64,000 nucleotides of DNA from Brumimicrobium mesophilum (GCF_003025005.1 NZ_PVSS01000015.1:43881-107880), one strand, 5' to 3'. Positions 17,100 to 25,995 are shown, numbered from the stretch's first letter. Numbers and translations: made by a program. The notes: generated by a model from the letters alone, not told the origin.

Positions 17100-17948
17100 A
17101 TGAAATTAATAGAAACAAATCCAAATGGTGGTTATCGTTTTTTCTCTGAAGATGTACGATTCATGAATGAGATTAGTAAGGAGATGGTCGACATGGTAAT
17201 AAAACCTCTAACGGCAATTCATAACGTTATTATTCTTGGTGGTTGTACAATTACAACATCAGGTTTGAATACTACTATTTCTGAAGGGGTGGTACTTTTC
17301 AACGGTGAGTTAATGCGTTTCGACTCTCAGACTTACGTAACACCAACAGGAGCTGACAATGCATATTGGGTGCTTGAGAACAATGTTTTGGAAACAAGGC
17401 TTTTCCAAGCAGGAAACACAGTAGATGTTTACCAGGAGAATGTAGCAAAGGTTGAAGTCGGATCTGCAATCCCAGCGAACTCAATCAATGTAGTATCTAC
17501 GAAGAGGTATTGGGAGGTTGTGAATGATCAGATCGTTCATCCGCCAGCACCATCGGCCTTTGAGGCATTTTATTTCGCAACTTTTGTAGAATTCACTTCT
17601 AACCTTATTTTTCTATCAGCTGATCCTAGTGGTCTATCAGTTTCATTTGGAGTGAATAAGCAGTGCTACATAGAATTGAACGAAACGAATACTTCTACAG
17701 AGATGAAGTTATCTTCCTTTGGTAGCATGGCGCCTTTGGGGACTATTATACATATTCGTTTTAATGTTGCCCCAGATAACTTCAATAATCCTTTTCAAAT
17801 CGTTTTGAACAGCACAGTGGTTGGTGGTTTACCTCCTATAACGCTAGCTGGAAATCCAAGTGCAAATGCTGTTTTTGCACCTATACCAGTTGGAACTTTA
17901 ATTAAGTTTATAAGAACAAATAATGGTTGGGAGATAATGGAGTATTAA
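17100..17948 (+). CDS. Putative tail fibre/appendage protein
   Basis: The 282-residue product is the last structural gene of the late operon. It is strand-rich with Gly/Thr/Asn-rich turns (IILGGCTITTSGLNTTIS, VLENNVLETRLFQAGNT) and a C-terminal segment (PITLAGNPSANAVF, GTLIKFIRTNNGWEIMEY) that looks like the end of a short fibre or appendage. The N-terminus (NPNGGYRFFSEDVRFMNEI) may attach to the baseplate. No enzyme motif is seen. Host-range function is likely but inferred. Confidence 0.6.
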   Translation: MKLIETNPNGGYRFFSEDVRFMNEISKEMVDMVIKPLTAIHNVIILGGCTITTSGLNTTISEGVVLFNGELMRFDSQTYVTPTGADNAYWVLENNVLETRLFQAGNTVDVYQENVAKVEVGSAIPANSINVVSTKRYWEVVNDQIVHPPAPSAFEAFYFATFVEFTSNLIFLSADPSGLSVSFGVNKQCYIELNETNTSTEMKLSSFGSMAPLGTIIHIRFNVAPDNFNNPFQIVLNSTVVGGLPPITLAGNPSANAVFAPIPVGTLIKFIRTNNGWEIMEY

Positions 17949-17974
17949 AAAATAGAAGACCCCCGCTATACATT

Positions 17975-18065
17975 CGTCCCCACGAAAATATAAAAGCACA
18001 TTACATGCACGAGAGCCTTCTTTAAGGTCATATTTGCAGGTAGTGTGCTTTTTTTCGTAGGGACG
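17975..18065. ncRNA. Long imperfect stem-loop before dam
   Basis: Bases 17975-18008 pair with 18036-18065 almost completely: CGTCCC-x-ACGAAAA, AAAGCACA, TAC and TGC occur on both sides in complementary order, with one 3-base bulge and a few single mismatches. The 27-base loop contains a short CCTT/AAGG hairpin. The stem lies in the 143-base gap between the fibre gene and dam. The right arm contains seven to eight T in a row, so it could terminate late transcription, but the stem is much longer than a normal terminator and it may be a structured RNA or a small mobile palindrome. Confidence 0.55.
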
Positions 18066-18091
18066 AGCACAAATTTAATAAAAGTATAGTG

Positions 18092-18901
18092 ATGAAAATA
18101 GAAAAATCAAAAAATAAAAAGACACCAATCTCCTACTATGGTGGAAAACAGATGATGCTGCCAAGAATTTTACCAATAATTCCTCAACATAAGATATATG
18201 TTGAAGCCTTTTTTGGTGGTGGAGCAGTGTTTTGGTCAAAAGAAGAGTCCGAAGTTGAAGTGATCAACGATTTAAATGGTCAGGTAATTAATTTTTATAG
18301 ACAATTGAAGTCTAACTCAAGAGAATTAAAAGAACGTGTAGAATCGACTCCTTACTCCCGTGAGAGCTATAAACAAGCTATGGTTGTTTATAATGCACCT
18401 TATTTATTTAATGAAGTAACAAGAGCATGGTCGTTTTGGGTTGCTACAGTACAAGGGTTCAGTAATAAAATAGGTTCATGGCGATGCGCACAGAACACCA
18501 ATAAAGAGTGTAAATTACTTGAGAATAAGAAATTGTTGATCAGTGATGAAACCTCGCAAAGATTGAAACATGTGCAGATAGAGTCTAAGGATGCTATTAA
18601 ATTAATACTAAAACATGACACTCCTGATACGTTTTTTTATCTTGATCCACCTTATGTTGATAGTAATCAAGGTCATTATGGTGGTTATATGCAGTCTCAT
18701 TTTGATGAATTACTTGATACATTGAGAACAATAAAGGGTAAGTTTCTGTTGAGTTCATATCCAAATGCAAAACTCAAAGAGCTAACAGATTTAGAAGGAT
18801 GGAGCAGTATTGGAAATGATCTTCCATTGAGTGCGTCAGCAACAGCTGGTAGACGTAAGGTTGAAATGTTGACGTTTAATTATGATTTAAACGAGGATTA
18901 A
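18092..18901 (+). CDS. dam: DNA adenine N6-methyltransferase (Dam/D12 class)
   Basis: The 269-residue enzyme has the D12-class order: an N-terminal SYYGGKQMMLPRIL motif, the SAM-binding motif I YVEAFFGGGAVFW (about residues 39-51), and the catalytic motif IV FYLDPPYVDS (about 185-194). It transfers a methyl group from SAM to adenine N6, and phage copies commonly protect DNA from host restriction. A frame extended by a GTG at 18089 exists, but the ATG at 18092 is the better start. Its 3' end overlaps a small tandem repeat. It is the last prophage gene and the closest to the putative right end. The target sequence cannot be read from the protein. Confidence 0.9.
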   Translation: MKIEKSKNKKTPISYYGGKQMMLPRILPIIPQHKIYVEAFFGGGAVFWSKEESEVEVINDLNGQVINFYRQLKSNSRELKERVESTPYSRESYKQAMVVYNAPYLFNEVTRAWSFWVATVQGFSNKIGSWRCAQNTNKECKLLENKKLLISDETSQRLKHVQIESKDAIKLILKHDTPDTFFYLDPPYVDSNQGHYGGYMQSHFDELLDTLRTIKGKFLLSSYPNAKLKELTDLEGWSSIGNDLPLSASATAGRRKVEMLTFNYDLNED

Positions 18902-18983
18902 ACGAGGATTAAACGTTGTTTAAAAGCCTATAAATTCAAATTGGAAATTACTTTTTTTTGTACTTTTCATTTTGAATTTATAG
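18870..18983. repeat. Repeat cluster at prophage right end
   Basis: An 11-bp unit TAAACGAGGAT is repeated in tandem at 18888-18898 and 18899-18909 across the dam stop codon, with further TTAAACG/CGTTTAA copies nearby (about 18871 and 18910). Slightly outward, CTATAAATTCAAA (18928-18940) is inverted at 18971-18983, and two GTACTTTT copies lie within and just beyond this inverted repeat. Clusters of short direct and inverted repeats at an end are expected for MuA-type transposase binding sites. The inverted repeat may instead be a terminator shared by the two convergent genes. Confidence 0.45.
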
Positions 18984-19469
18984 TACTTTTGGTTTTTTCG
19001 AATATAAATAATTTAAAACTCCGTTTGCTTTTTCCTTACTATTTTCTTCATATTTAATCCAATAGTGCTCAATTGAGTCAATTTGATGTTTACCTATTTT
19101 CTTTAACACCATTAAGATGTCTTTGTTTGCCATTTTGACTTCTGAATTAAAATAATCAATCAGTTCTATTTTAATATCATGAATTACTGTAACTGCAATT
19201 AATCTAGTCTCATTTTGAGATAAACTACTATCTACAGCTGTAATTCCATAATTTCCTTCTATTGTCGATTGTTCTAACCACCAATTTTTAGGAAGACAGA
19301 TTTTAAATTTTTCAATAGTATCTTGATAAATAAAGTTATCTGAGTCTAATTGTTCATTAAAACAATCCATAGCCTCATCTATATTAATCTTGAAACCATC
19401 TATATTTTTTTCATTTTTACAGCTAAATAGTAAAAGTATTAATGGCAATATATAAAGTTTAGCTTTCAT
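18978..19469 (-). CDS. Lipoprotein of unknown function, possibly 3'-truncated
   Basis: From the ATG at 19469 the protein reads MKAKLYILPLILLLFSCKN, a lipoprotein signal with the acylated Cys at residue 17; a start 18 bases upstream (19487) is also possible and overlaps mscS by 4 bases. The remaining ~146 residues have a PsbP-like pattern of secreted Bacteroidota lipoproteins (FKICLPKNWWLEQS, NETRLIAVTVIHD). The end, VLNYLYSKK followed by PKVL, stops where a further pair of strands would be expected, next to the prophage end. That suggests the prophage inserted into its 3' part, an inference that needs a full-length homologue. Confidence 0.6.
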   Translation of the reverse strand: MKAKLYILPLILLLFSCKNEKNIDGFKINIDEAMDCFNEQLDSDNFIYQDTIEKFKICLPKNWWLEQSTIEGNYGITAVDSSLSQNETRLIAVTVIHDIKIELIDYFNSEVKMANKDILMVLKKIGKHQIDSIEHYWIKYEENSKEKANGVLNYLYSKKPKVL

Positions 19470-19483
19470 AAGTATTGAAGAAA

Positions 19484-20413
19484 TCACTTATTACTTTCCT
19501 GTGTTTTTTCAGACTTTCCATTTCCAATAGTTTCAAAATCAATAATCTCATTCAATTTTTCTCCACCTTTAATTCCAAAGTCCAACGTTCTGATTGGGAA
19601 AGGAATCATGATATCTTCTTTGTCGAATGCCTTTTTGATGGCAATTAAAGCTTCACTTTGGCTTTTTAAAAAATCGAGTTGACTTTTAAATTCAACCCAA
19701 ATCATAATTCTAAAGTCAATTGAACTTCCTCCGAAAGCTAAATAAACCAAGTCAATATCCTTGTCTTTATTGATGTTTGGAGTGTTTTCAACAGCTTTTA
19801 TCGCAATTTCTCTAACACGTTCTAAGTCTTCACCATAAGAAACCCCAACATCTAAATCAATTCTTTTATAAATGTTTTCAGAATCGTTAATTAATGGATT
19901 TTGAAACAACATTTTATTAGGAATGATAACCTCTTGGCCTTGAAAAGATACGATTTCCGTAGTACGAATTCCAATATGCTTTATTATACCGCTGTGTCCT
20001 TCACAATGAATAACTTGACCAATTTTAAATGGACGTTTTACGGCCATGAAGAATCCAGCAATAAAGTTGGTTGCAATATCTTGGAATGCAAAACCTAAAG
20101 CCAAACCAATTATACCTGCACCAGCAAGCAAGGAGGAAACCGTTTTGTCTAAATTCAATAAGCTTAAGGCAGCAAACGCTCCAACTGCTATAACCAAAAA
20201 GTATACAACTTTCGAAACGATTTGAGCAAGGGAGTTATTTTGTAAAGTTCTTTGAAGAAGTTTCTTAATTAGGTTTTTAACTAGTTTTCCTGCGAAAACG
20301 AAAGCTACTAATACTAAAACTGCTAACACAAAATTTGGGAGCATTTTAACAAGCAGTTCAGACCAATTGATTAATTTTTCAAGAATAATGTCGTAATATT
20401 TTTTAATTTCCAT
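19484..20413 (-). CDS. mscS: MscS-family mechanosensitive ion channel
   Basis: The 309-residue protein has three membrane segments, the third being the pore-lining TM3 (SSLLAGAGIIGLALGFAFQD, then FIAGFFMAV) with the Ala/Gly packing of MscS. The cytoplasmic part carries FKIGQVIHCEGHSGIIKHIG and IRTTEIVSFQGQEVIIPN, the beta domain of the family. It opens under membrane tension and releases solutes during osmotic downshock. It is next to the lipoprotein gene, overlapping it by 4 bases if the upstream start is used. Its size is close to that of E. coli MscS plus a short tail. Confidence 0.93.
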   Translation of the reverse strand: MEIKKYYDIILEKLINWSELLVKMLPNFVLAVLVLVAFVFAGKLVKNLIKKLLQRTLQNNSLAQIVSKVVYFLVIAVGAFAALSLLNLDKTVSSLLAGAGIIGLALGFAFQDIATNFIAGFFMAVKRPFKIGQVIHCEGHSGIIKHIGIRTTEIVSFQGQEVIIPNKMLFQNPLINDSENIYKRIDLDVGVSYGEDLERVREIAIKAVENTPNINKDKDIDLVYLAFGGSSIDFRIMIWVEFKSQLDFLKSQSEALIAIKKAFDKEDIMIPFPIRTLDFGIKGGEKLNEIIDFETIGNGKSEKTQESNK

Positions 20414-20610
20414 AAAGTGATTTTGATTTCCATATAAATTAACATAATTCTACATGTTGATTCTAAAATTTAAGTTTTTTTAATAGTTCTCATTTATTGA
20501 AGATTAACAATCGTGAGTTTGTTAACTAATGTTTGACAGCCTTTTTGAAGTAGTTTCTCCTATTTATGTTGTCGATAGAATAAAGATGAATTCAATTCTA
20601 GTTGCCAACA

Positions 20611-21534
20611 TCAAATTTCCCAAGGTAAGACCTCTGTATCCTCTGAATTTTTATTCTTAATGTTCTTACTGTTTTGAATAATTCGCATGATTTTTACAAT
20701 ATCCTCTTTTTTCGTATTTCGTTTGAGATGTAATCCTATAATTTGACGAATTGGAGTGCGGTCAATAATTTTCTTAATATGATTAGGATTTAAATTCAAA
20801 TACGGAAGGTAATAGTAGGGTATCAAAGTATAACCTCCTTCTTGTTCTACCATTTTGGTTAATAAATGAAGATTTCCACCTTCGTAATTCCATTCTGATT
20901 TTTTTGCGCTATCTAACCTGCAGAAATTTATCATTTGCGTTCTTAGGCAGTTTCCAGGAGACAATAGCCAAGGGTGTTCATTTTGCAATTGTTCTAATTC
21001 TATAGTTTGACCATTAATAGAAGGAGAATATATAAGGACTTCCTCGTCATATAAAATCTGTTGATCTAGATTCACTTCATCTACAGGTCCCGCCATTATT
21101 CCGAAGTCAATTGTCTTGTCCTTTAATGCGGCTAAAAGATTAGGAGAAGTTAATTCACTTATATCTAAATGTACTTCACCAATTTGATCTTGCCATTTTG
21201 AATAAAGTTCGGGAACCAAATAGTTAGAGATAGTTGGAATAATCCCTATCCTAATCTCGGATTTATAAGTTCCCTTTAATCTTTGAATTTGAACACCTAA
21301 TTCGTCGTAAGCTGTTTGAATAGCGGATAAACTAGGATAGAGCTTCTTTCCAGAATCGGTTAATGAAATAGGATTCGTATCACGATTGATGATTTGATAC
21401 CCTAAAGATTCTTCCGCTTTCTTAAGTTGCATTGACAAGGTTGGTTGGGTAACATGACATGCATCAGCTGCTCTTTGAAAGTTCTTGAATTTAAGTAAAG
21501 CGAAAATGTATGAAAGTTGAACTGGAGAAATCAT
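20611..21534 (-). CDS. oxyR: OxyR-type LysR regulator
   Basis: The 307-residue regulator begins at the ATG at 21534 with MISPVQLSYIFALLKF; a longer frame reaches 21690 but would run into katA. An N-terminal winged HTH (NFQRAADACHVTQPTLSMQL) is followed by a substrate-domain fold. The segment GNCLRTQMINFC places C196 and C205 nine residues apart, the same spacing and surroundings as E. coli C199 and C208, the redox switch that senses hydrogen peroxide. It is divergent from katA with 96 bases between the starts, and ahpC lies beyond katA, so peroxide induction of that cluster is the clear expectation. Confidence 0.92.
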   Translation of the reverse strand: MISPVQLSYIFALLKFKNFQRAADACHVTQPTLSMQLKKAEESLGYQIINRDTNPISLTDSGKKLYPSLSAIQTAYDELGVQIQRLKGTYKSEIRIGIIPTISNYLVPELYSKWQDQIGEVHLDISELTSPNLLAALKDKTIDFGIMAGPVDEVNLDQQILYDEEVLIYSPSINGQTIELEQLQNEHPWLLSPGNCLRTQMINFCRLDSAKKSEWNYEGGNLHLLTKMVEQEGGYTLIPYYYLPYLNLNPNHIKKIIDRTPIRQIIGLHLKRNTKKEDIVKIMRIIQNSKNIKNKNSEDTEVLPWEI

Positions 21535-21564
21535 ATAGATAAAGTTTATGTAAATATAATATTT

Positions 21565-21601
21565 ATTGATAAAAACAATGATAAAAGAATCTCTATCTTT
21601 G
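21565..21601 (+). promoter_or_regulatory. katA promoter and candidate OxyR site
   Basis: TATCTTTG at 21594-21601 is a perfect match to the Bacteroidota -7 box, about 30 bases before the katA start. Just upstream, 21565-21579 reads ATTG, seven bases, CAAT, an interrupted palindrome of the T-N11-A type bound by LysR regulators. Its place between divergent oxyR and katA fits an OxyR operator. Confidence 0.6.
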
Positions 21602-21630
21602 TGCTGTGGATAAACTAAATAATTAATATT

Positions 21631-23094
21631 ATGGAAAACGAAAAGAAAAAGTTGACATCGGTATCTGGAAGACCAATTGCTGAAAATCAAAATGTAAAAA
21701 CTGCAGGAAGAAGAGGTCCAATGTTATTAGAAGACTTTTGGTTTTTGGAAAAATTAGCTCATTTCGATAGAGAGGTGATTCCTGAGAGAAGAATGCATGC
21801 TAAAGGCTCTGGGGCTTTTGGAACTTTCACCGTGACTCATGATATTAGTAATTATACCAAGGCTAAAATCTTTTCTGAAGTAGGAAAAAAAACAGAAATG
21901 TTTGCACGATTTTCAACGGTTGCCGGAGAAAGAGGTGCTGCAGATGCGGAAAGAGATATCCGTGGATTTGCATTGAAATTTTATACTGAAGAAGGGAATT
22001 GGGATTTGGCAGGAAATAATACACCAGTTTTCTTTTTAAAAGATCCATATAAATTTCCAGATTTAAATAAAGCAGTAAAAAGAGATCCTAAGACGAATCT
22101 TAGAGATGCAAATAACAATTGGGATTTTTGGACGCTATTACCAGAAGCACTTCACCAAGTAACTATCACGATGAGTGAAAGAGGTATTCCGAAATCATAC
22201 AGACATATGCACGGTTTTGGAAGTCATACTTTTAGTTTTTTAAATGCGGAAAATGAACGTTTTTGGGTAAAGTTTCACTTTAAATCTGCTCAAGGAATTG
22301 AAAACTTAACTGATGCGGAAGCTGAAAAGATTGTAGGAGAAGATAGAGAAAGTAATCAACGTGATTTATTTGATTCAATTGAGAAAGGTGATTTTCCAAA
22401 ATGGCATTTGAAGGTTCAAATTATGCCAGAAGCAGAAGCCAAAGATTACCGTTTTAATCCATTCGATTTAACTAAAGTTTGGCCTCATGGAGATTACCCT
22501 TTAATTGATGTTGGAGTGATGGAGCTGAATAGAAATCCTGAAAATTACTTTGCAGATGTTGAGCAAGTTGCTTTTAACCCTGCAAATGTTGTTCCTGGAA
22601 TTGGCTTTTCACCAGATAGAATGTTACAAGGTCGTTTGTTCTCTTATGGAGATGCACAGCGTTATAGACTAGGAGTTAACCATTATCAAATTCCTGTAAA
22701 TAAACCAAAATGTCCATTCCATAATCCGCACAGAGATGGAGCAATGAGAGTAGATGGAAATGAAGGTTCAACGATTCATTATGAACCAAACAGTTATGGT
22801 CAATGGTCAGAAAGTAAGGAGCATACTGAACCACCTTTAGGATTAGATGGTGATGCATTTCATTATGACCATAGAGAAGATGATGATTACTATACTCAAC
22901 CAGGAAACTTGTTTAGATTAATGTCTCCTGAGCAACAAAAAGTTTTGTTTGAAAATACAGCAAGACAAGTTGGAGGGGCAGAGCAATTTATTCAAATAAG
23001 ACATATAGGAAATTGCTATAAAGCAGATCCTGAATATGGAATTGGTGTTGCTAAAGCATTAGGTTTGGATCCAGATAAATTAGATTTAAAATAA
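21631..23094 (+). CDS. katA: Monofunctional haem catalase
   Basis: This 487-residue enzyme is a small-subunit catalase, converting two hydrogen peroxide molecules to water and oxygen. The distal His is H56 in [12 protein letters not shown], the distal Asn lies in [10 protein letters not shown] (residues 129-130) and the proximal haem-binding Tyr is Y339 in [15 protein letters not shown]. It lacks the C-terminal flavodoxin-like domain of large catalases and has no signal peptide, so it is cytoplasmic. It is divergent from oxyR, which carries the redox cysteines, and lies upstream of ahpC. Length and motifs are complete. Confidence 0.96.
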   Translation: MENEKKKLTSVSGRPIAENQNVKTAGRRGPMLLEDFWFLEKLAHFDREVIPERRMHAKGSGAFGTFTVTHDISNYTKAKIFSEVGKKTEMFARFSTVAGERGAADAERDIRGFALKFYTEEGNWDLAGNNTPVFFLKDPYKFPDLNKAVKRDPKTNLRDANNNWDFWTLLPEALHQVTITMSERGIPKSYRHMHGFGSHTFSFLNAENERFWVKFHFKSAQGIENLTDAEAEKIVGEDRESNQRDLFDSIEKGDFPKWHLKVQIMPEAEAKDYRFNPFDLTKVWPHGDYPLIDVGVMELNRNPENYFADVEQVAFNPANVVPGIGFSPDRMLQGRLFSYGDAQRYRLGVNHYQIPVNKPKCPFHNPHRDGAMRVDGNEGSTIHYEPNSYGQWSESKEHTEPPLGLDGDAFHYDHREDDDYYTQPGNLFRLMSPEQQKVLFENTARQVGGAEQFIQIRHIGNCYKADPEYGIGVAKALGLDPDKLDLK

Positions 23095-23239
23095 GATGAT
23101 TAAGTAAAATAAGATGAGTTTAAATTAGGATTAAATGATGTTAATTATCACAATTAATTATGTCTGAAATCCTAATAATTTTTATCTTCATAGCATATTA
23201 AAAAGTAAACAATTAATAACAAATAAAAACAAAATAATT

Positions 23240-23878
23240 ATGTCAATAGTAGGAAAAACTTTTCCAGATATCCAAGTGGATGCAATGAACGAAATGGGGG
23301 ATACTTTTAAGATAAACATCCTTGAGGAAGCAAAGAAAAACAACAAGAAAGTTTGTTTATTCTGGTACCCAAAAGACTTTACTTATGTATGTCCAACAGA
23401 GCTTCACGCATTTCAAGCAAAATTGAAAGAGTTTGAAGACAAAAATACAATCGTAATTGGAGCTTCATGTGATACACCAGAAGTTCACTTTGCGTGGTTA
23501 AGCACAGCAAAGGATAACGGAGGAATTGAAGGAGTAACTTATCCATTAGTTGCAGATTCTAACCGTAACTTAGCAAACATGTTGGGTATTTTAGATATTC
23601 AATCTGAAACTTACAACGAATTAACAGATTCTTTCATCTTAGAAGGGGACAACGTAACTTACCGTGCAACTTATTTAATTGATGAAGAAGGTACAGTATT
23701 CCATGAAGGAGTTAACCACATGCCAGTTGGTCGTAACGTAAACGAATACCTTCGTTTGATCGATGCATATTCTCACGTACAAACACATGGTGAAGTTTGT
23801 CCAGCTAACTGGGAAGAAGGAAGCACAGCAATGAGTGCAGACAGTAAAGGAACTGCAGAATATTTAAAAAACAACTAA
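23240..23878 (+). CDS. ahpC: 2-Cys peroxiredoxin (AhpC family)
   Basis: The 212-residue protein reduces peroxides through a peroxidatic Cys, C51 in DFTYVCPTE, and a resolving Cys, C187 in GEVCPANW, the typical 2-Cys arrangement. It lies 145 bases downstream of katA and 1 base upstream of a thioredoxin gene, which probably recycles it, since no ahpF is present. The trio fits a peroxide-defence operon under OxyR. The C-terminal tail after C187 is short and ends in LKNN. Confidence 0.93.
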   Translation: MSIVGKTFPDIQVDAMNEMGDTFKINILEEAKKNNKKVCLFWYPKDFTYVCPTELHAFQAKLKEFEDKNTIVIGASCDTPEVHFAWLSTAKDNGGIEGVTYPLVADSNRNLANMLGILDIQSETYNELTDSFILEGDNVTYRATYLIDEEGTVFHEGVNHMPVGRNVNEYLRLIDAYSHVQTHGEVCPANWEEGSTAMSADSKGTAEYLKNN

Positions 23879-23879
23879 A

Positions 23880-24197
23880 ATGGCATTTGTAGAATTAGAT
23901 ACAGATACTTTACAGGACGAGATTTCTAACAATGAAACTGTTCTTGTGCAATATTCAGCCGGATGGTGTGGAAACTGCCGAATCATGAAGCCTAAGTTTA
24001 AGAAATTTGCTCAGGACCATGAAAATGTAAAGTTTATTGTAATTGATGCTGAAAAGAATCCAGATTCAAGAAAGTTAGCGAACGTTGATAATTTACCAAC
24101 GTTTGCAGCCTTCAAAAATGGAGAGTTAGTTCAGCAAACTCAAACAAATAAAACAGAAGTATTAAAATCTTTTATCGATGAGACTACCAGTAATTAA
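23880..24197 (+). CDS. Thioredoxin
   Basis: A single thioredoxin domain of 105 residues with the active site WCGNC (residues 29-33) and the cis-Pro in NLPTFAAF. The usual Gly-Pro between the cysteines is Gly-Asn, which changes the redox potential in other thioredoxins. It starts 1 base after ahpC and overlaps the next gene by 20 bases, so it is most likely the electron donor of this peroxiredoxin. There is no signal peptide. Confidence 0.92.
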   Translation: MAFVELDTDTLQDEISNNETVLVQYSAGWCGNCRIMKPKFKKFAQDHENVKFIVIDAEKNPDSRKLANVDNLPTFAAFKNGELVQQTQTNKTEVLKSFIDETTSN

Positions 24198-24438
24198 ACA
24201 CATTTCGACTTTTATTGAGGAGAATGACGAGGATTTCGTGAATGAAACAATTGAAACATTGGAAAACCTTACAGAACTTTCTTCAATGAAAGATGAAGAA
24301 CTTGACGTAATTGGAGAATTACTTTCCAATATGTACGGCGCAATCGAAGTTAATAAAATGATGCGTGAAGAAGGTGCTTCGCAAAAAGAAGCAGCGAACA
24401 AGTTTATGAAGCGTGTTACAGGTTCTATTGATAAATAA
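24178..24438 (+). CDS. Small acidic protein, DUF6952-like
   Basis: An 86-residue, acidic, mostly helical protein (VNETIETLENLTELSSMKDE; IGELLSNMYGAIEVNKMMRE). It begins inside the last codons of thioredoxin in another frame, a 20-base overlap that implies coupled translation. I associate this small family (DUF6952 or close to it) with thioredoxin/AhpC clusters of Flavobacteriia, but its function is unknown. A helper of the peroxiredoxin/thioredoxin pair is a reasonable guess. A strong terminator follows. Confidence 0.65.
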   Translation: MRLPVIKHISTFIEENDEDFVNETIETLENLTELSSMKDEELDVIGELLSNMYGAIEVNKMMREEGASQKEAANKFMKRVTGSIDK

Positions 24439-24478
24439 TCTTATGTAGAGATTAGAATAGATTTTAAAATTTTAATAG

Positions 24479-24510
24479 AGAGACCATTATTCGTAATGGT
24501 CTCTTTTTTT
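24479..24510 (+). terminator. Intrinsic terminator of the ahpC operon
   Basis: GAGACCATTA (24480-24489) and TAATGGTCTC (24494-24503) form a perfect 10-bp stem around a TTCG tetraloop, followed by seven T. It lies 41 bases after the last gene of the ahpC-thioredoxin group. Confidence 0.92.
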
Positions 24511-24644
24511 GTTTGAAAAGTCTATATTTTGGCGCGAATTTTTAAAAAAAAATCGTGATAAAATATGATATTTATAAACTGTTAGTTTAATTGCGTATTC
24601 CATAGAATAATGGATTTCAATTCTGAAACTAGATGTGATTTTAT

Positions 24645-24652
24645 TATTTTTG
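24645..24652 (+). promoter_or_regulatory. -7 promoter box
   Basis: TATTTTTG matches TAnnTTTG exactly and lies 38 bases before the ATG at 24691. It supports that start over the frame's upstream ATG at 24610. Confidence 0.5.
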
Positions 24653-24690
24653 CAACTTTAATAGACTTAGACTTAAACTTCAATTCAGCT

Positions 24691-25995
24691 ATGAAACTTT
24701 GCTTAGCATTTATTTTCGCTTTACTTATTGGTCAATTTGGTTTTTCACAATGTAATGTATCAATAAATGCATCTTCCAATTCAATTGATTGCGGTGATTG
24801 TTTTACATTGACAGCTATTGGTGAAGTCGATACTACGGTTTATCTTGAAGATTTTAACGATGCAACTTTAGAACCTTGGATAACCGTTAGTCCAACATTT
24901 GATTATTCAAATCCTTGTGGAGCGCCTCTTGATGGTTCGCCAGCAGTATGGATGGATTCATTAACGGTATATCCTAGAAATATTACTACTCAATCATTCG
25001 ATTTTTCAACAGGCGGAGTCATTTGTTATGAAATGAAGTATGGAATTCAAGGAGCGTCTGGAGTTTGTGAGGGACCAGATTACGCTACTGAAGGAGTTCG
25101 TTTGCAATATTCTATTGATAACGGAAATAGTTGGGTAGAAATCATTAATTATGTACCTTCTCCTTTTACTAGTTTGTATGATCAATGGGACACATATTGT
25201 GTGACAATTCCATCTGCCGCAGAAACTTCTAATACTCAGATTAGATGGATTCAATTGTTCTGGTCTTCAATGAGTACGGATTTTTGGGGGATTGATAACA
25301 TAAGTGTTTCTATACCAGTCGATAATAATCATTATTACGATTGGTTTGGGGATGGAACAATAAATCCAGCAGATACTGTAATTTGCCAAAATACGAGAAC
25401 AGAAGACTATATAGTTTTATTTTCAAATGGTTTTAACGATACTTGCTCAGCAACTATTACTATTCAAGATACAAGTGCATTGTTGAATGTTGACTTTGCA
25501 TTGGCAAGCGATACAGTTTGTGTTGGAGATATCGTTTATCTTGATGGATCTACTTCAACTGGAGCAAATACCTATGACTGGAGCTTCAATGGAGCAACCC
25601 CGAATACTAGTTCAGGAGCATTGACTTCAATAATTTATAATTCAGCGGGTACTTATTCTATTGAATTAGCGATTGGAAACGATTGTAATGAATCGGATAC
25701 TATAGTCAAAAACATTGTAGTTGTATCTCAAGCAAATTGCACGAATTCCTTGATTAAAAATGATACCGAATCTTTAAAAATTTACTATAATTCTGATTTC
25801 GATAGAGTAGTGGTAAACTCCAAAAAGACAGGTAAAGCTTATATCTTGAATTCAAGTGGACAAAAGCTGGTTGAATCACAATTAATAGGTTTAGGTGAAA
25901 ATTCAATAGATACAAAAAGCTTAACGAATGGAATTTATATTCTTGTATTTGAAGATGAAAATTCCTTACCTAATATTTTTAAATTTGTGAAATAG
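24691..25995 (+). CDS. T9SS-secreted protein with reelin-like and PKD domains
   Basis: From the ATG at 24691 the product has 434 residues and opens with a signal peptide (MKLCLAFIFALLIGQFGFSQ). Residues ~45-205 resemble a reelin-type repeat subdomain (VYLEDFNDATLEPWITVS ... WGIDNISV), which binds carbohydrate or protein in other proteins. A PKD-like domain follows (about 265-345, VYLDGSTSTGANTYDWSF). The last ~65 residues form a type IX sorting domain (AYILNSSGQKLVESQL ... GIYILVFEDE). It would cross the outer membrane through T9SS and be anchored or released. It stands alone and its ligand is unknown. Confidence 0.78.
   Translation: MKLCLAFIFALLIGQFGFSQCNVSINASSNSIDCGDCFTLTAIGEVDTTVYLEDFNDATLEPWITVSPTFDYSNPCGAPLDGSPAVWMDSLTVYPRNITTQSFDFSTGGVICYEMKYGIQGASGVCEGPDYATEGVRLQYSIDNGNSWVEIINYVPSPFTSLYDQWDTYCVTIPSAAETSNTQIRWIQLFWSSMSTDFWGIDNISVSIPVDNNHYYDWFGDGTINPADTVICQNTRTEDYIVLFSNGFNDTCSATITIQDTSALLNVDFALASDTVCVGDIVYLDGSTSTGANTYDWSFNGATPNTSSGALTSIIYNSAGTYSIELAIGNDCNESDTIVKNIVVVSQANCTNSLIKNDTESLKIYYNSDFDRVVVNSKKTGKAYILNSSGQKLVESQLIGLGENSIDTKSLTNGIYILVFEDENSLPNIFKFVK

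Larger units (their letters stand above)
1..18985. mobile_element. Mu-like contractile-tail prophage, right-hand part
   Basis: A continuous block of phage genes begins beyond the left edge and ends near 18985. Portal (gp29-like), gp36-like connector, sheath (DUF2586), tube, tape measure, hub, spike and baseplate genes together indicate a myovirus head and contractile tail related to Mu-like transposable phages of Bacteroidota. The packaging genes face left while head and tail genes face right. The early region (transposase, repressor) would lie to the left and is not visible. The right boundary is inferred from the end of dam, a cluster of short repeats at 18870-18983 and a host lipoprotein gene that looks 3'-truncated. 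Confidence 0.85.

Noticed and set aside
14270..18901. Diversity-generating retroelement
   Set aside because: The lectin-like domain is suggestive, but I see no reverse transcriptase, no Avd gene and no template repeat in the window.
18902..18977. tRNA-type phage attachment site
   Set aside because: No tRNA fold is present at the prophage end; a transposable phage would not need one.
21535..21690. Longer oxyR start
   Set aside because: It would overlap the katA start and its promoter, and LysR proteins begin just before the HTH, as at 21534.
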